A DNA stretch of 64,000 nucleotides from Anoplopoma fimbria (Eukaryota > Chordata > Actinopteri > Perciformes > Anoplopomatidae): NCBI RefSeq assembly GCF_027596085.1, contig NC_072457.1, forward strand, positions 28,594,287 through 28,658,286, written 5' to 3'. Position 1 is the first letter of the stretch; each line of letters opens with the position of its first letter. Both the position numbers and the translations under genes were made by a program. The notes under the pieces were generated by a model that was not told the origin of the DNA, ran no database searches, and saw only the letters and a program-made list of their open reading frames with translations. Shown one piece after another: positions 25,233 through 43,146 of this stretch.

Positions 25233-26819
25233 TTCTGTGTTTGACTCGTCCCTGTTTTATTTCCACATCGGCTCCTGTGCTCATTACCTGCCATCTTCCA
25301 TCCAGTTCAACAAGTTCAGCCTTCACATTGGTAGTTTATAAAATTGCACAACAGGATATGTGAAGGAGTGTATGCTTGGGTACGTGCGTGTGCCTGTGTG
25401 TGTGGTTCATTGAGAATGCCACACCCTAGTACAAGAAAGTGATTGGCATGTGGTGATCATTATTTGTTATACATTGTGTAATCCTCTTACCGTAACACAG
25501 GTCTCGAACTGACTCACCCCATAACATTTTTTTCCGTTTCATTTCAGTAGAGACACAAGACATGTATAGATACATGCGGTAAAACTACAGTTTGTCTTTT
25601 CCAGAGACATGCACTGATATGCCTGTAGTGTTGAGAAACACAACTGTCCGCCAGAGAGTAATAGTCATGGATGGGGTGGCGGATCACATCCCCGTTGTGC
25701 TTTTGACAGCCCGGTTCAGACATTTTGCCCCCTGAAGAAGCTCCGGGCTGAGCCGCAAGACGACAACTTCCAAAGAGAGAGGTCACCATGGTCAGCGCTG
25801 AACGGGCAACAGCGCCGGGGCAGAGTGAAGGAGAGAGGAGAGAAGGGGGTGGAGGAGGAGGAGGGGTTGTGGATGGGTGGGGGTGAAGGGTTAGGGGACG
25901 GAGGACAGCCGTTACTGTCAGCATCCATCAGGAGGCCCAGGGGTGACATGGGAGCAGGCAAGACAGAAGGAATAAAGGGAGGCGGAGGATGAGGAGGAGA
26001 GGTCAGGGTGGGGAGTCACCCCTCAGCCCATCGTTACAGCCCTGGAGTACACTTGTTTGCTGTCCCACACCACCTCCTCCCCTCTCCATCTGTTCTCAGT
26101 GCAGATGTGTAATCCTGCAGCTGTTGGATTTCTCAACACCTTCACAGAGCCGTGCCAGTTGTTTTACGTGTTAGTGCTTTTACTTCAAGCTTCTTGGACA
26201 CTTTACTGGTGACTATTTGCCAAGACATATCATACACAGACCTAAGAAAAAAATAAAAATAAAAAAAACCTAAGAAATGAGGGGAGAAAACATAATGAAT
26301 ACAGATGCTTTCATGCAGGACACGAAAGGTCGCTTAATGGATGCAAGAGGATTGAAATAAGAAACTTTATGTTGTTTTTTTTTTTAAAGGAATAATTAAA
26401 AATGTAAGGAATCAGAAATTCATTTTTTTAATGCTTTCATATATCTGAATTCCAGGCTTCTCTAAAATGTACAGAGGAAGAATTTATTTAAAAGGGAAGG
26501 ATTTATTTAGCTTCATTAAAAGATTGAATTGGCTTTTTATTCCACTTCATTTGAATCGCTCAATAAATCAGAGATGTGGAGTCAGGCTAGAAGGAGATGT
26601 TGTTGAAGAAGAATAACAGTTAGCAGTAATGTAGGCAATTTGGAATATAATGAATGGTCCTTTAATGTAAAAACTGATCTTAATATCAGAAGAGAGTCAT
26701 CCTTTTTCAAATCCGGCTTGCTCACGGTGTGGTAGAAATCCCTCCCATCCCTTAAGTCAGCTCCACCTTACCCTCAGAAATAATAACATCCTCAGGTTGA
26801 CTTAGATAATAACCTGCAG
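25230..26819. other. Gene-free spacer with purine-rich tracts
   Basis: No exon recognised. 25830-25900 is a GGAGGA-rich purine tract. The complex AT-rich block 26400-26700, with TTTATTTAGCTTCATTAAAAG and similar motifs, could be a conserved non-coding element. Confidence 0.3.
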
Positions 26820-26995
26820 TCTCACTGTGGAGAAGTTGTCCGCACAGTTTTCAGATCCCAGAGGGAAAAACATGTTTTGCTGCTGCTGGCCTCTGTAGCC
26901 CCAGACATAAACAGTGGTGTGGAGGAAGCTGTGAGGCTGGTGCTGCAGGAGGCGGCTGGCAGGGGCCAACATGTCAACAGCGCTGTGACACTCAG
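26820..26995 (+). CDS. Orphan internal exon-like segment, unknown protein
   Basis: Flanked by CTGCAG and G|GTGCGA, this 176-bp segment is open for 58 codons plus two bases. It has strongly coding-like third positions (many CTG, GTG, GCC) and encodes a helical stretch including GVEEAVRLVLQEAAGRGQ. It lies on the strand of the hook2 tail, 3.7 kb upstream, but does not match HOOK sequence that I can recall. No neighbouring exon was identified. It may be an exon of an unseen gene, an exon relic or a GC-rich regulatory block that happens to be open. Confidence 0.25.
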
Positions 26996-26999
26996 GTGC

Positions 27000-29900
27000 G
27001 AACACGCTTTTGACAACTTAAGGAATGATTCTGCAATGAACACACTCTGTGGGGGGGGGGGTTAAGCTTTATCACATCAAAGGCTCTTCACCTCCGCCCC
27101 CGGCTCATCCCCTGCCAAAAGAGATATCTCCCTATTAGACCATGAACCCGTTTAATTAGATTAAAAAAAATAATATCCTTTGGATGCACTTCTGAGAAGA
27201 CCGTTGTTGGTAAATATAACTTGGTTCAGAATGATATAACTGTGAGTTAATGCCAGCAGAGTAAACAGCAAAACCTATGAAGAGAGCAGTCCTTAAATGT
27301 ACATATTGTGCTGATGATTAGGAAGTTAAACATTGTCACTTTTTAATCTAGATCCCTTTATGGTTCTTGGAGCCCACTAGCAACTACTGTGGTTAATATG
27401 ATTCTCACCTTTGGCCTATAAATATTGACACTATAATACTTATATATGTGCACACGAAGGTCAAATACTGCAAATATGTTGAAGAAAGAAGAAGTGAGAT
27501 TTTGAGTGGCGTGAAAGGAAAATTTAAGGGGAAAAGACCGTTAAAGGCACAGTTTGTAGCATTTAGGGGGGATCTATTAGCAGAAATATAGTATTAATAA
27601 CAATGTTAAGTATATAAATAATGCATATACGGTATATATGGAGAGGGTCCTCGTCATAGAGTCTGCCATGTGTCTGCAGCCTAGAACAATCAAACGAGAG
27701 GGGCTCTAGAGAGAACTATTTTTTGGCTTCATTCCTGGTTGCCACCTTCATATTTATCATATAAAACATGTGATTGGCATCAATCTTCGGCATGTTAGGC
27801 ATATTTCCGAAGTGGCAAATTTCCTGTACATGATGATGAAAAAATATGTTATCTACTAGGTGCTTTAAGCACACACACCATTGTAGACACACACATGCAC
27901 ACACAAACTTAACCGGCTCTCCCAAACAAATCTTTCTTTTCTGCCATCCATCTTGATACCATTACCCTGTCAGACAGACCATTAACAAACAGTTGATTCA
28001 TTCTGGGTCAGACAATGCTGGTAAAGTGGTCTTGTTTAAACAAGGGGAGAACAGCAGACAGCCATAAAGATACTGAATGTGATTGTGACGGAGAGAGAGA
28101 ACCAGCTTGTATCAGACAGACAGATACAAACAAACATGGAGAACCAGACAGACAGGTCCTAATGCACAGAGCGTCCTTCTTGTGAAGCTGGGTGTGTAAG
28201 ACAGGGAGTGCCCGAAACACACACAAACACACACAGAAACAGACACACCAGACAAAAACAAATGTGAAAGTACAGGGTTAGAATTGGTACAATAAACACT
28301 GAGTGGAGTCACGTGTGTTTACTCAGTTTAAGGAGCATGTTGGATCCCGTCGATGCCTTATGTGTATTTCCCTCAACAAACAAGTCAAAATAAATATTGT
28401 CGCGGTCAGATTTATTACTTTTTTGTTATAGGTGAGTGTGTGTATGTATGAACTGGCATAACTGTGTGTGTGAGCTTGTATTTTTTATGGGAGTAGAAGA
28501 TATTTCCTTCCTTTTTTGGTAACGTAAAATACGGCAATGTTTTCTCATTTTATTCAACAGAGAAGTATATGTTACTATTTTTATTTTTATGTTGTTTTCT
28601 ATTTTAAGGACTTTGCATTTTTTGGTGTAATTTGGCCATCCAGTGTTTGTTCCCATGGTGTCTTTGAATGTAGCACTGCTCTGTATCCGTTATCATCCAT
28701 CAGTTTTGTCTTGACTTCACACTGACAAAATGTCATTATTTAAAGGGAAATTCCAGCTTAGTGCAGTTTTATTTTTATAGTTTTGTTCACATTGGTAATG
28801 ATAACAATGTACGCACCAAGTTTGTTGCTAAGTTTTTTGTGACATCAATAAAGAGTCAGCGATGACAATAGGACAGTCAGATCATTAGAGACAAAGCTGC
28901 CAGCTCAGTCTCTTAGTTGGAAGAGAAAACAAAGACAAACAGTCAAATTGACTATCTGTTGTAATCTACCAAAGTTTAAAGTCCAACTTCCTGGTTCAAT
29001 TTTAATCTACTGTACTTACAGCCAATTTATACGCACACAGTTTTAGTGCACAATGAAAGGTAATTAATTACATTTCAGGTGTGCACGCTGTCACTTCTAC
29101 CTCGATATGAAGTGGTTTAGATGATCTGGCTATGTTTGACTCTATTATAGTGAGGTCACCATGTTCCCAGATCTCAGCAGTTGCATTTGTGAGTACAATT
29201 TCATTATAAACAATTAAAATGATGATCAAAACTACAAAAATAGGAGCTTTAGGTAATTATCCACTAGTTGTAGGGTATTTATGGGAATTTGGGCTGCCTC
29301 TTCTAAAAATCTAGCTTCAACAAGTTTGCTTCATGAGATGAGCTGATGCGTGGAAACTAATTGTGATGAAGCAGAAATCTTTAGGAAACTCGATCCACCA
29401 GACTGCGGCTCAGAAACTAAAGCAGTAGGAGGAAGCTTTCACTACAGATGTTCAGGCCCTGCTAACAGCTAACAGGAATCTTCACTGCTTCTTCAGCTCT
29501 TGTGGCCTGCGTGCGTCTCTGTCATAACAGAGTAAACATTCGCAAGTTTCAGACGGGGCAGATTCCAAGAAACTTGTCTGTGTTTTTTTCTTCCCACATC
29601 TTTGTTTGTTTCTCTCACTTTTTCTTCAGTTTCAGGAGCGCATTTCTTTTCCACAGAATCCCACAAACTGAAAGCACACAGCGGCAAATGCATACAGATG
29701 TGTCTGATAAGTGAAACGCGCAAACACACTTTACCTTGTGGTAAATATGGTCAGATCGTTTGTGAGGAGCGGCGGTGTAGATTTTAGTCTTAAATTAGAC
29801 GGTTTCAGTAAGCTCGCCTGCTCCTGGTTCCAGAGAAACACGCACACATACACAATTCTTTGAAATCCTCCCCCACACTTGTGTTTTCACACTTAATGAC

Positions 29901-30670
29901 AAAAACTTAAACCGCATTTCCCCTGAAGCCAGAACAAAGACTGGAATGTGTTGACCTTTGTTAAAACTGACTTGGGGAGACAGGAAACAGAAAGCTCCGG
30001 TAGACAACTAGCCACCAGTGGCCAGGCATTTTCTCTGTTGCTTGATCTTGTCTGATATGCTGATACTGCTGGCCTTTGATGCTGGTCAAGTGATAATCAG
30101 GGGAACTACAGCATTTCTGGGTCATTGAAACCAGTAATGACTCAGTTAAACAGAAAAACAGGTGCATCTTTTTGGAAACAGCATAGGGTGACATGACACA
30201 GCTTAATAAGAGAATTCCTTTGTATTGTCTTATTTGCACCATAAATGCAATCAGGTCATGATGTCTCTGCTAATAATGAGTCCGTGCTACCCAACTTCAC
30301 ATACCAAATTTCAACATATGTCATATCTATTGTCAAGCTAATTGCATTGTGTTATGGTGATTACCTTCTAATCTCCAGGCCGTTGAATGATTGTCCGACA
30401 GCGAGCCTGATGTGCCCGAGTCAGCAGGATGGCATCTCTGACTGTGGCGAAGAGCCAGAGCATTTAAGCCTGCAGCACCTCTCCATATTGTTCTGTCCGC
30501 CACACAACAAAACCAGGGCCTCCGTTGCAAAATAAAGCCAAGAGCAGCACTGAGCCGCAGACAGACGGGGCAGGTCAGGGGGCTGCTGGTGCACAAGTCC
30601 GTCAGTCACGCTAACATTTCTTTGCTTCTATCTGGGTTGGATTTGTCGGTGTTGTGCTATATCTCGAATA
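27000..30670. other. Gene-free spacer upstream of the hook2 tail
   Basis: Begins with a G10 run near 27051. No coiled-coil exon or other coding block was recognised, although HOOK2 exons would be expected here. Short CA/GT runs near 27870-27905 and 28200-28250 only. Confidence 0.4.
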
Positions 30671-31742
30671 ATGACCAGCAACGAGGAGGCCGGACCGTTT
30701 AATACCATGACGGCAGCTGCCCCAGAGGTGGGTTAGTGTCTGTCCAGACTCTCTGAACTACTTTTTTTTTGTTGTGTTGGGCATTTTATTACATTGTGTG
30801 AAAGTGATTTGGTAAAACAACATTTCAAATGTGACTGCTACAGGAAACTCAGCATGATGATACAAGGTCCAGACAGGAAACTGAGGAGAAACGGATCCTG
30901 AAAGCCTGGCAAAGCATGGTGAGTACTGGAGGAAAGACAATCCATATAGCTGTGTCCCTTCAGACTTTCAATCAATTTAAATGAAGTGCTGTTTATTAGA
31001 AGTACATGAAAGTAAAAGAAAGTTGTAGGAGCGTAACAATATCCTGTGTTATTCAAACCCTGCAGTCCACAAGTTGTTGCGTAGATGACACAATAAAGGT
31101 TTATATGTTTTTTGATGACGCCTTTTTGCTCAACAATTTGGTATGTAATGGTCAATTCCCCTTTACTGCAGTCTCTCTGTCGCTGGTATGTCCACTTTGG
31201 TCAATGGGGAGGATGTGAACAGCCAAGTGTCTTCTCTGATACACAAAGTATCTTGTTTGAACCCACAAGCGTTGATCTTCATCTGGCAGGTGGATTGTTC
31301 ACGCTATCCCTCACTGGCTTCCCACAAGCTAGCCACTTACAAAGATTGAGCCCTGGTCTTGTTTTACCCATGCAAATTTTATTTATTTTATTAGTGTTTG
31401 GAAATGTTTTTTGCTTTCTCGTAGAGCTGTTATGGCTCTAAGGCAAGCGCTGGACTCCAAATGCTTGTATAGTGACGGTAGTCGTAGCAGAAGAAGCAGC
31501 ACTCATTATTATTTGTGATAGCAGGTCTCAGTCCGCTGTGGTTAACAGGCCTAAATTATAGTTCTTTAGTGTTTCCACTAACTGCTGACGGTTGTGTTTG
31601 CCTCTTGCAGTCCTCAGCTCTGCGGCAGCACAGTCTGTGTAAGGACTTCAGAGCTCCAGGCCCGGCTCAGTCTTTCCTGGCCAAGCAGAGGCAGTCCACC
31701 CAGTCCAGGAGGACGCTCTCCCCACGGCTGCAGCCCAGGTAG
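30671..31742 (+). CDS. hook2: HOOK2 C-terminal tail, three exons, 87 aa or fragment
   Basis: Exons 30671-30727, 30844-30918 and 31611-31742 join in phase 0 through GTGGGT, GTGAGT and CTCTTGCAG-type junctions. Exons two and three match the extreme C-terminus of HOOK dynein adaptors: RQETEEKRILKAWQSM corresponds to SQREQEEKLLISAWYNM, and AQSFLAKQRQSTQSRR to the conserved QSFLA(R/Q)QR region. In animals the HOOK C-terminus binds FTS/AKTIP and FHIP to tether endosomes to dynein. Position and strand between junb and best2 are those of human HOOK2. Oddly, no exons for the N-terminal HOOK domain or coiled coil were found upstream. The first exon (MTSNEEAGPFNT...) is not HOOK-like; its ATG has A at -3. 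This may be a truncated gene, a minigene, or the end of a gene whose earlier exons I missed. AATAAA signals follow at 32222 and 32232. Confidence 0.65.
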
Positions 31743-32221
31743 GAGCCTCCATCCACGGGGAGGAATGGAGGAGGTCAGCCCACTCATGGGCATGATGGAT
31801 GCAAGGTTGTAGAAGAAGGTGTGAATTAACTGTCATTTTTCTTTCATTGAATTACTGTCTCTACTCTGTTTGATTTGCTGCTATCACCCCCTGCTGGTCA
31901 ATGTTGGAATCTGAAGTGATATTTGTGATTCCATGTAAAACTTAATAGTAAGTGCCATAAATCACTGTTTTTATCTGTTTTATACCTAAATGTGTGCTTG
32001 TCAATTAGATTGTCTGTTCCATTCCTCATTATATAATATTTGTGCATTTATTTTTGCAGGTAAGATACAGAAAAAATGCAAAATAATGACTATTCATTTC
32101 GTCATGAATGTAAAACCGTTGTTATCTCATTTGTTTCATTCAGTAGTTGATTAAATGAAGTTTGAAAATACAACAGATAAAGCATTAAAATCATTCTATT
32201 TACAGTTATATTTTAGTAGCT

Positions 32222-32237
32222 AATAAAAGAAAATAAA
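32222..32237 (+). terminator. Tandem AATAAA poly(A) signals, end of hook2-tail transcript
   Basis: Two AATAAA hexamers ten bases apart lie 480 bp after the hook2-tail stop codon and 460 bp before the best2 stop on the other strand. They are the likely 3' end of the plus-strand transcript. Confidence 0.5.
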
Positions 32238-32699
32238 GTGAACAAAGAAAAAACAAATTTTGTCTGTTTCAGCACCAATTTTTTCAGTCCAAACTTTGGT
32301 TAATGCTAACATAGTAGTACAGACTTCAGTAGTCAGGCAATATATTAACATACAATATAATGTGCAGACAACTGGAAAAACAGACATATTTTCTTTCTTC
32401 ATACACAAACATTATTTCTCACAGACCCAGTAAGATCACAAATCTTCCAAAAATGTTTCTTTAAAGTTCCCAATAGTATCTTTCCTCCCAGGTCCCAGAA
32501 ACTTAATACTGTTAAATGGAACGGCAATTTGGAAATATGGGGAGCTGTTGCTTTCTTTAACATTATTTTTCTTTTTTTAATACTCGAAAAGTGCTGCAGA
32601 TTCAAAGTAAAAGTAGCAGCACAGTTTTGTATCTATGACTGATTTCACTGGTGAAAACGAGATCAGGGTTTCGTGGGAACATCACGCCCCATCGCCCGC
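32238..32699 (-). other. Probable best2 3' UTR
   Basis: AT-rich and non-coding, between the best2 TAG codon and the convergent hook2 3' end. Confidence 0.4.
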
Positions 32700-39357
<6,658 letters not shown>

Positions 39358-40079
39358 TGATGACAGTCAGATTATAGGTCCTCAATAAAAGAGCTGTATG
39401 GAAGGAACAGTCCAGTCTGTGAGTACACCTGCAGAGGGAACAAGCATGCTCATGTAGCAAGTTCAGGTGGGTCAGAAGCCATGAATCAAACTTTACTTGA
39501 CTCAAACTAAAAAGAAAACTCCCTCTGGTCATTCATTTGAATCACAGATAAAGTACTTTCCCTTTACATTAACAGAATCACAATAAAAGAACAGACTATT
39601 ATGTATTTCCTCTCCTTACCTTGTTGTAGTGTTGTTTTCTTGGTGAAATGTGCCAGTTGCTCAGCTCATCTCTGTGCGTAATTGGCCCCTCTGGAGAAGT
39701 GAATTCACATTTTCACTTTACAGTATATATATATATATATATATACATAGTATCCTCTCTGTGTTCTTCTCCTTCCAAAGAGCTCATAACTCTGATATCC
39801 CCTGGCTCTGTCGGCTGCATGGCAGTAATCCTGGTCCTCCTCGGTCCTCCTCGGTCAGTGCGCCCCGGGGTAAAGCCCTGAAAACGAGGAGGAGGAGCTC
39901 GTTAGTGCGGCCCCCGACCGGGACAGCGGCTCGGTGATGGACCACAAGCGACAGGCCTCAGCGCCGGGGCTCCAGGACCGGACCGGACCGGACAGGACAG
40001 CTAGTGAACCGTGCAAACTGTCGTGTTAAGTGATATGAAAACAACACGCTTACAGGTTTATAATTACCAATGTTGAATA
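39358..40079 (-). promoter_or_regulatory. best2 upstream region and GC-rich probable promoter
   Basis: No coding exon. A TATATA run lies at 39721-39745. A GC-rich block at 39830-40010, with tandem CCGGA repeats near 39970-40000, resembles a small CpG island and may hold the best2 start site or a 5' non-coding exon. Confidence 0.35.
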
Positions 40080-41365
40080 ATCCCCCATGTGGATATACAT
40101 GTACATTTGTATTCCTGTTCTATCTTTATTTTGTTGTATAGTATGTGTATTTATTGTCTGTGTAGTTGTATAGTATGTGTATTTATTGTCTGTGTAGTTG
40201 TATAGTATGTGTATTTATTGTGTAGTTGTATAGTATGTGTATTTATTGTCTGTGTAGTTGTATAGTATGTGTATTTATTGTCTGTGTAGTTGTATAGTAT
40301 GTAGTATTTATTGTGTAGTTGTATAGTATGTGTATTTATTGTCTGTAGTTGTATAGTATGTGTATTTATTGTCTGTGTAGTTGTATAGTATGTGTATTTA
40401 TTGTCTGTGTAGTTGTATAGTATGTGTATTTATTGTGTAGTTGTATAGTATGTGTATTTATTGTCTGTGTAGTTGTATAGTATGTGTATTTATTGTCTGT
40501 GTAGTTGTATAGTATGTGTATTTATTGTCTGTAGTTGTATAGTATGTGTATTTATTGTCTGTGTAGTTGTATAGTATGTGTATTTATTGTCTGTGTAGTT
40601 GTATAGTATGTGTATTTATTGTCTGTGTCTGTGTAGTTGTATAGTATGTGTATTTATTGTCTGTGTAGTTGTATAGTATGTGTATTTATTGTTGTATAGT
40701 ATGTGTATTTATTGTCTGTGTAGTTGTATAGTATGTGTATTTATTGTCTGTGTAGTTGTATAGTATGTGTATTTATTGTCTGTGTAGTTGTATAGTATGT
40801 GTATTTATTGTCTGTGTAGTTGTATAGTATGTGTATTTATTGTCTGTGTAGTTGTATAGTATGTGTATTTATTGTCTGTGTAGTTGTATAGTATGTGTAT
40901 TTATTGTCTGTGTAGTTGTATAGTATGTGTATTTATTGTCTGTGTAGTTGTATAGTATGTGTATTTATTGTCTGTGTAGTTGTATAGTATGTGTATTTAT
41001 TGTCTGTGTAGTTGTATAGTATGTGTATTTATTGTCTGTAGTTGTATAGTATGTGTATTTATTGTCTGTGTAGTTGTATAGTATGTGTATTTATTGTCTG
41101 TGTAGTTGTATAGTATGTGTATTTATTGTCTGTGTAGTTGTATAGTATGTGTATTTATTGTCTGTGTAGTTGTATAGTATGTGTATTTATTGTCTGTGTA
41201 GTTGTATAGTATGTGTATTTATTGTCTGTGTAGTTGTATAGTATGTGTATTTATTGTCTGTGTAGTTGTATAGTATGTGTATTTATTGTCTGTGTCTGTG
41301 TAGTTGAGCTGCTGCAACACTTGAATTTCCCCCATGGGGATCAATAAAGGAATATAATAATAATA
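40080..41365 (+). repeat. VNTR inside a non-LTR retroposon tail, copy A
   Basis: About 36-37 tandem copies of a 32-bp unit containing GTATAGTATGTGTATTTATT, spanning about 40131-41305, with shortened variants that lack a few bases. The left flank has TCTATCTTTATTTTGTTGTA. The right flank reads GAGCTGCTGCAACACTTGAA, then AATTTCCCCCATGGGGATCAATAAAGG and (AAT)n, the typical 3' end of fish non-LTR retroposons. The array seems to have grown from a TTTATTGTCTGTGTAG segment of that tail. An inverted relative lies at 59380-60135. Confidence 0.9.
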
Positions 41366-43146
41366 ACAAAAAAAACAAAAAAAAGTAGATTTCCTGCTTT
41401 GGAGAAAAAAGGAAGGCATCTTCCTGCGTCCATGCGTCAAACTTAATTGTTTTCCTCAAGAACAAAATGCCAGTGGGGTGTAATTATCCCACTCGTTACC
41501 AATAAACTGTCCCACTAGGAAATAAAGAAATAATTTATCATGACTCAGCAACAGACTAAATGACTTTCATTGACTTTGGCTACTTTACGCACTGACCCCT
41601 TCACTATTCTGAAGAACTAGTTTGTGGCACATCTTCATTGCCTGTATTGTTATTCCATCAAAGTCAGTCCCTCCTGAGCTGTGGTGTTGAGGGTGAACTG
41701 GGACTGTGTGCTCTGTCTGGCTGGTTTAGATGTGTTCAATAAGCACTGCACAGATATAAATAAATAAAAAATGACAAAAGGCTCTAGACTGAGGCAAGTT
41801 TGTTTTAATTAACACTCGAAAACATAATTTAAAGAAAATCTATAGAAAACAGATTATTGACCCAAAAGCAGCAGAGACAGGAACAGGGTAATTATGCATT
41901 ACCTTGAGGATATAACAACCTGTTAGAAGTACCAGCGAGCCAATCAAGAATCCAGTATCTAATCACCGGGGCATTCAATATATTTTTATTAACAATGCAC
42001 TAAGAATAAGGCTACTAATGTAACTCAATAGTGTTCCCATATAGTGGTCTGTAAACAGGGTGGACACAAAATGTTTGACCGAGTGTTTGTATGAACCTCA
42101 TACAACCTCATGAAGTACTGGGACTTCATCTGTGAGAAACGATTCTATCTTCCAGCCGCTCACACATTTTGTCTTTGAACCTCATCAAACTAGTGTTGTC
42201 TCCAAACAAAAGCCACCTGAAGCAGCCGAAGTGGCCTAAAATATTTAACAGACGCCATTAAGACTGTCCAGTTTAAACAATGACATAGCCATATACAGAT
42301 ATAAGCCTCCCAACTTGACTTGGTTCAAAATCCCATTTACATAAGGTTACTGCATTAACTCAGAGATCATGTGGTAATGTGAGATCTAATGATTTGACAA
42401 ATGGTAAAATACACACTACAGACTGCTCTCATTTTCTTTATTGCAATAACAAGGATGGTCTTTGTCAATAACAACAATTACTAAGACCCCAGGCCATATT
42501 GTATTTTTAAGGGAAATTATCTCTCTTTATTGGCCTGCCATCAAACCCTGAACTTAGATATTTTGATGTTCCAGATGTGTGACAGATGAATTCGCACGAA
42601 ATTTTGGTCAAAAGTCAAACTGGAGCTTAAATACAGCCACCAAACCACACAGAATAAACAAAGCATTAACACCAACCATCTGAAAGCTGTTTTATCCTGG
42701 AATACACAGCACCGTCACTGGAAACACTTTGTTTTCACAAATGAGGCCGCAAAACTGCGCATGATGGAGGAGGGGGGAAGTTTTTTGTAGAGAGAAAGTT
42801 AAATGCTTCAAGTAGCAAAACTGCCACACAGAGAATATGAAGGAAAGTGGAGGTGAACTGAGAGTAAGGCAGCACAAATCTGTACGGTCTTACTTCTCTA
42901 ACAATATAGACGGTTACGTATGTGTGTGTTTGTGATTTAATCAGCTCCCCTTCAACAAGGACATGCGTCCTGCTGTAGCAGTGCTCTGTTTGGATGAAGG
43001 ACTCAGGAGTGAGTGGATCGACTTGAGGCTGATACTGCAGGGTTTGAGGCTGGTTAGGGGGGAGGAGCTCAGAGGAGGAGAGTTCGGACTGTAAAGGTGT
43101 GGTCTGCCGGAAGGAGAGGGGAGGGGAGGTCCAGCAGGGAGGGAGA
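41366..43146 (-). other. Spacer and probable get3 3' UTR
   Basis: No gene recognised. Minus-strand AATAAA signals (TTTATT on plus) occur near 42437 and 42524, 600-700 bp downstream of the get3 stop, so the 3' UTR may reach that far. The rest is AT-rich spacer. Confidence 0.4.

Noticed and set aside
24769..25341. Plus-strand 190-codon ORF
   Set aside because: Length comes from two GT microsatellites read as Cys-Val.
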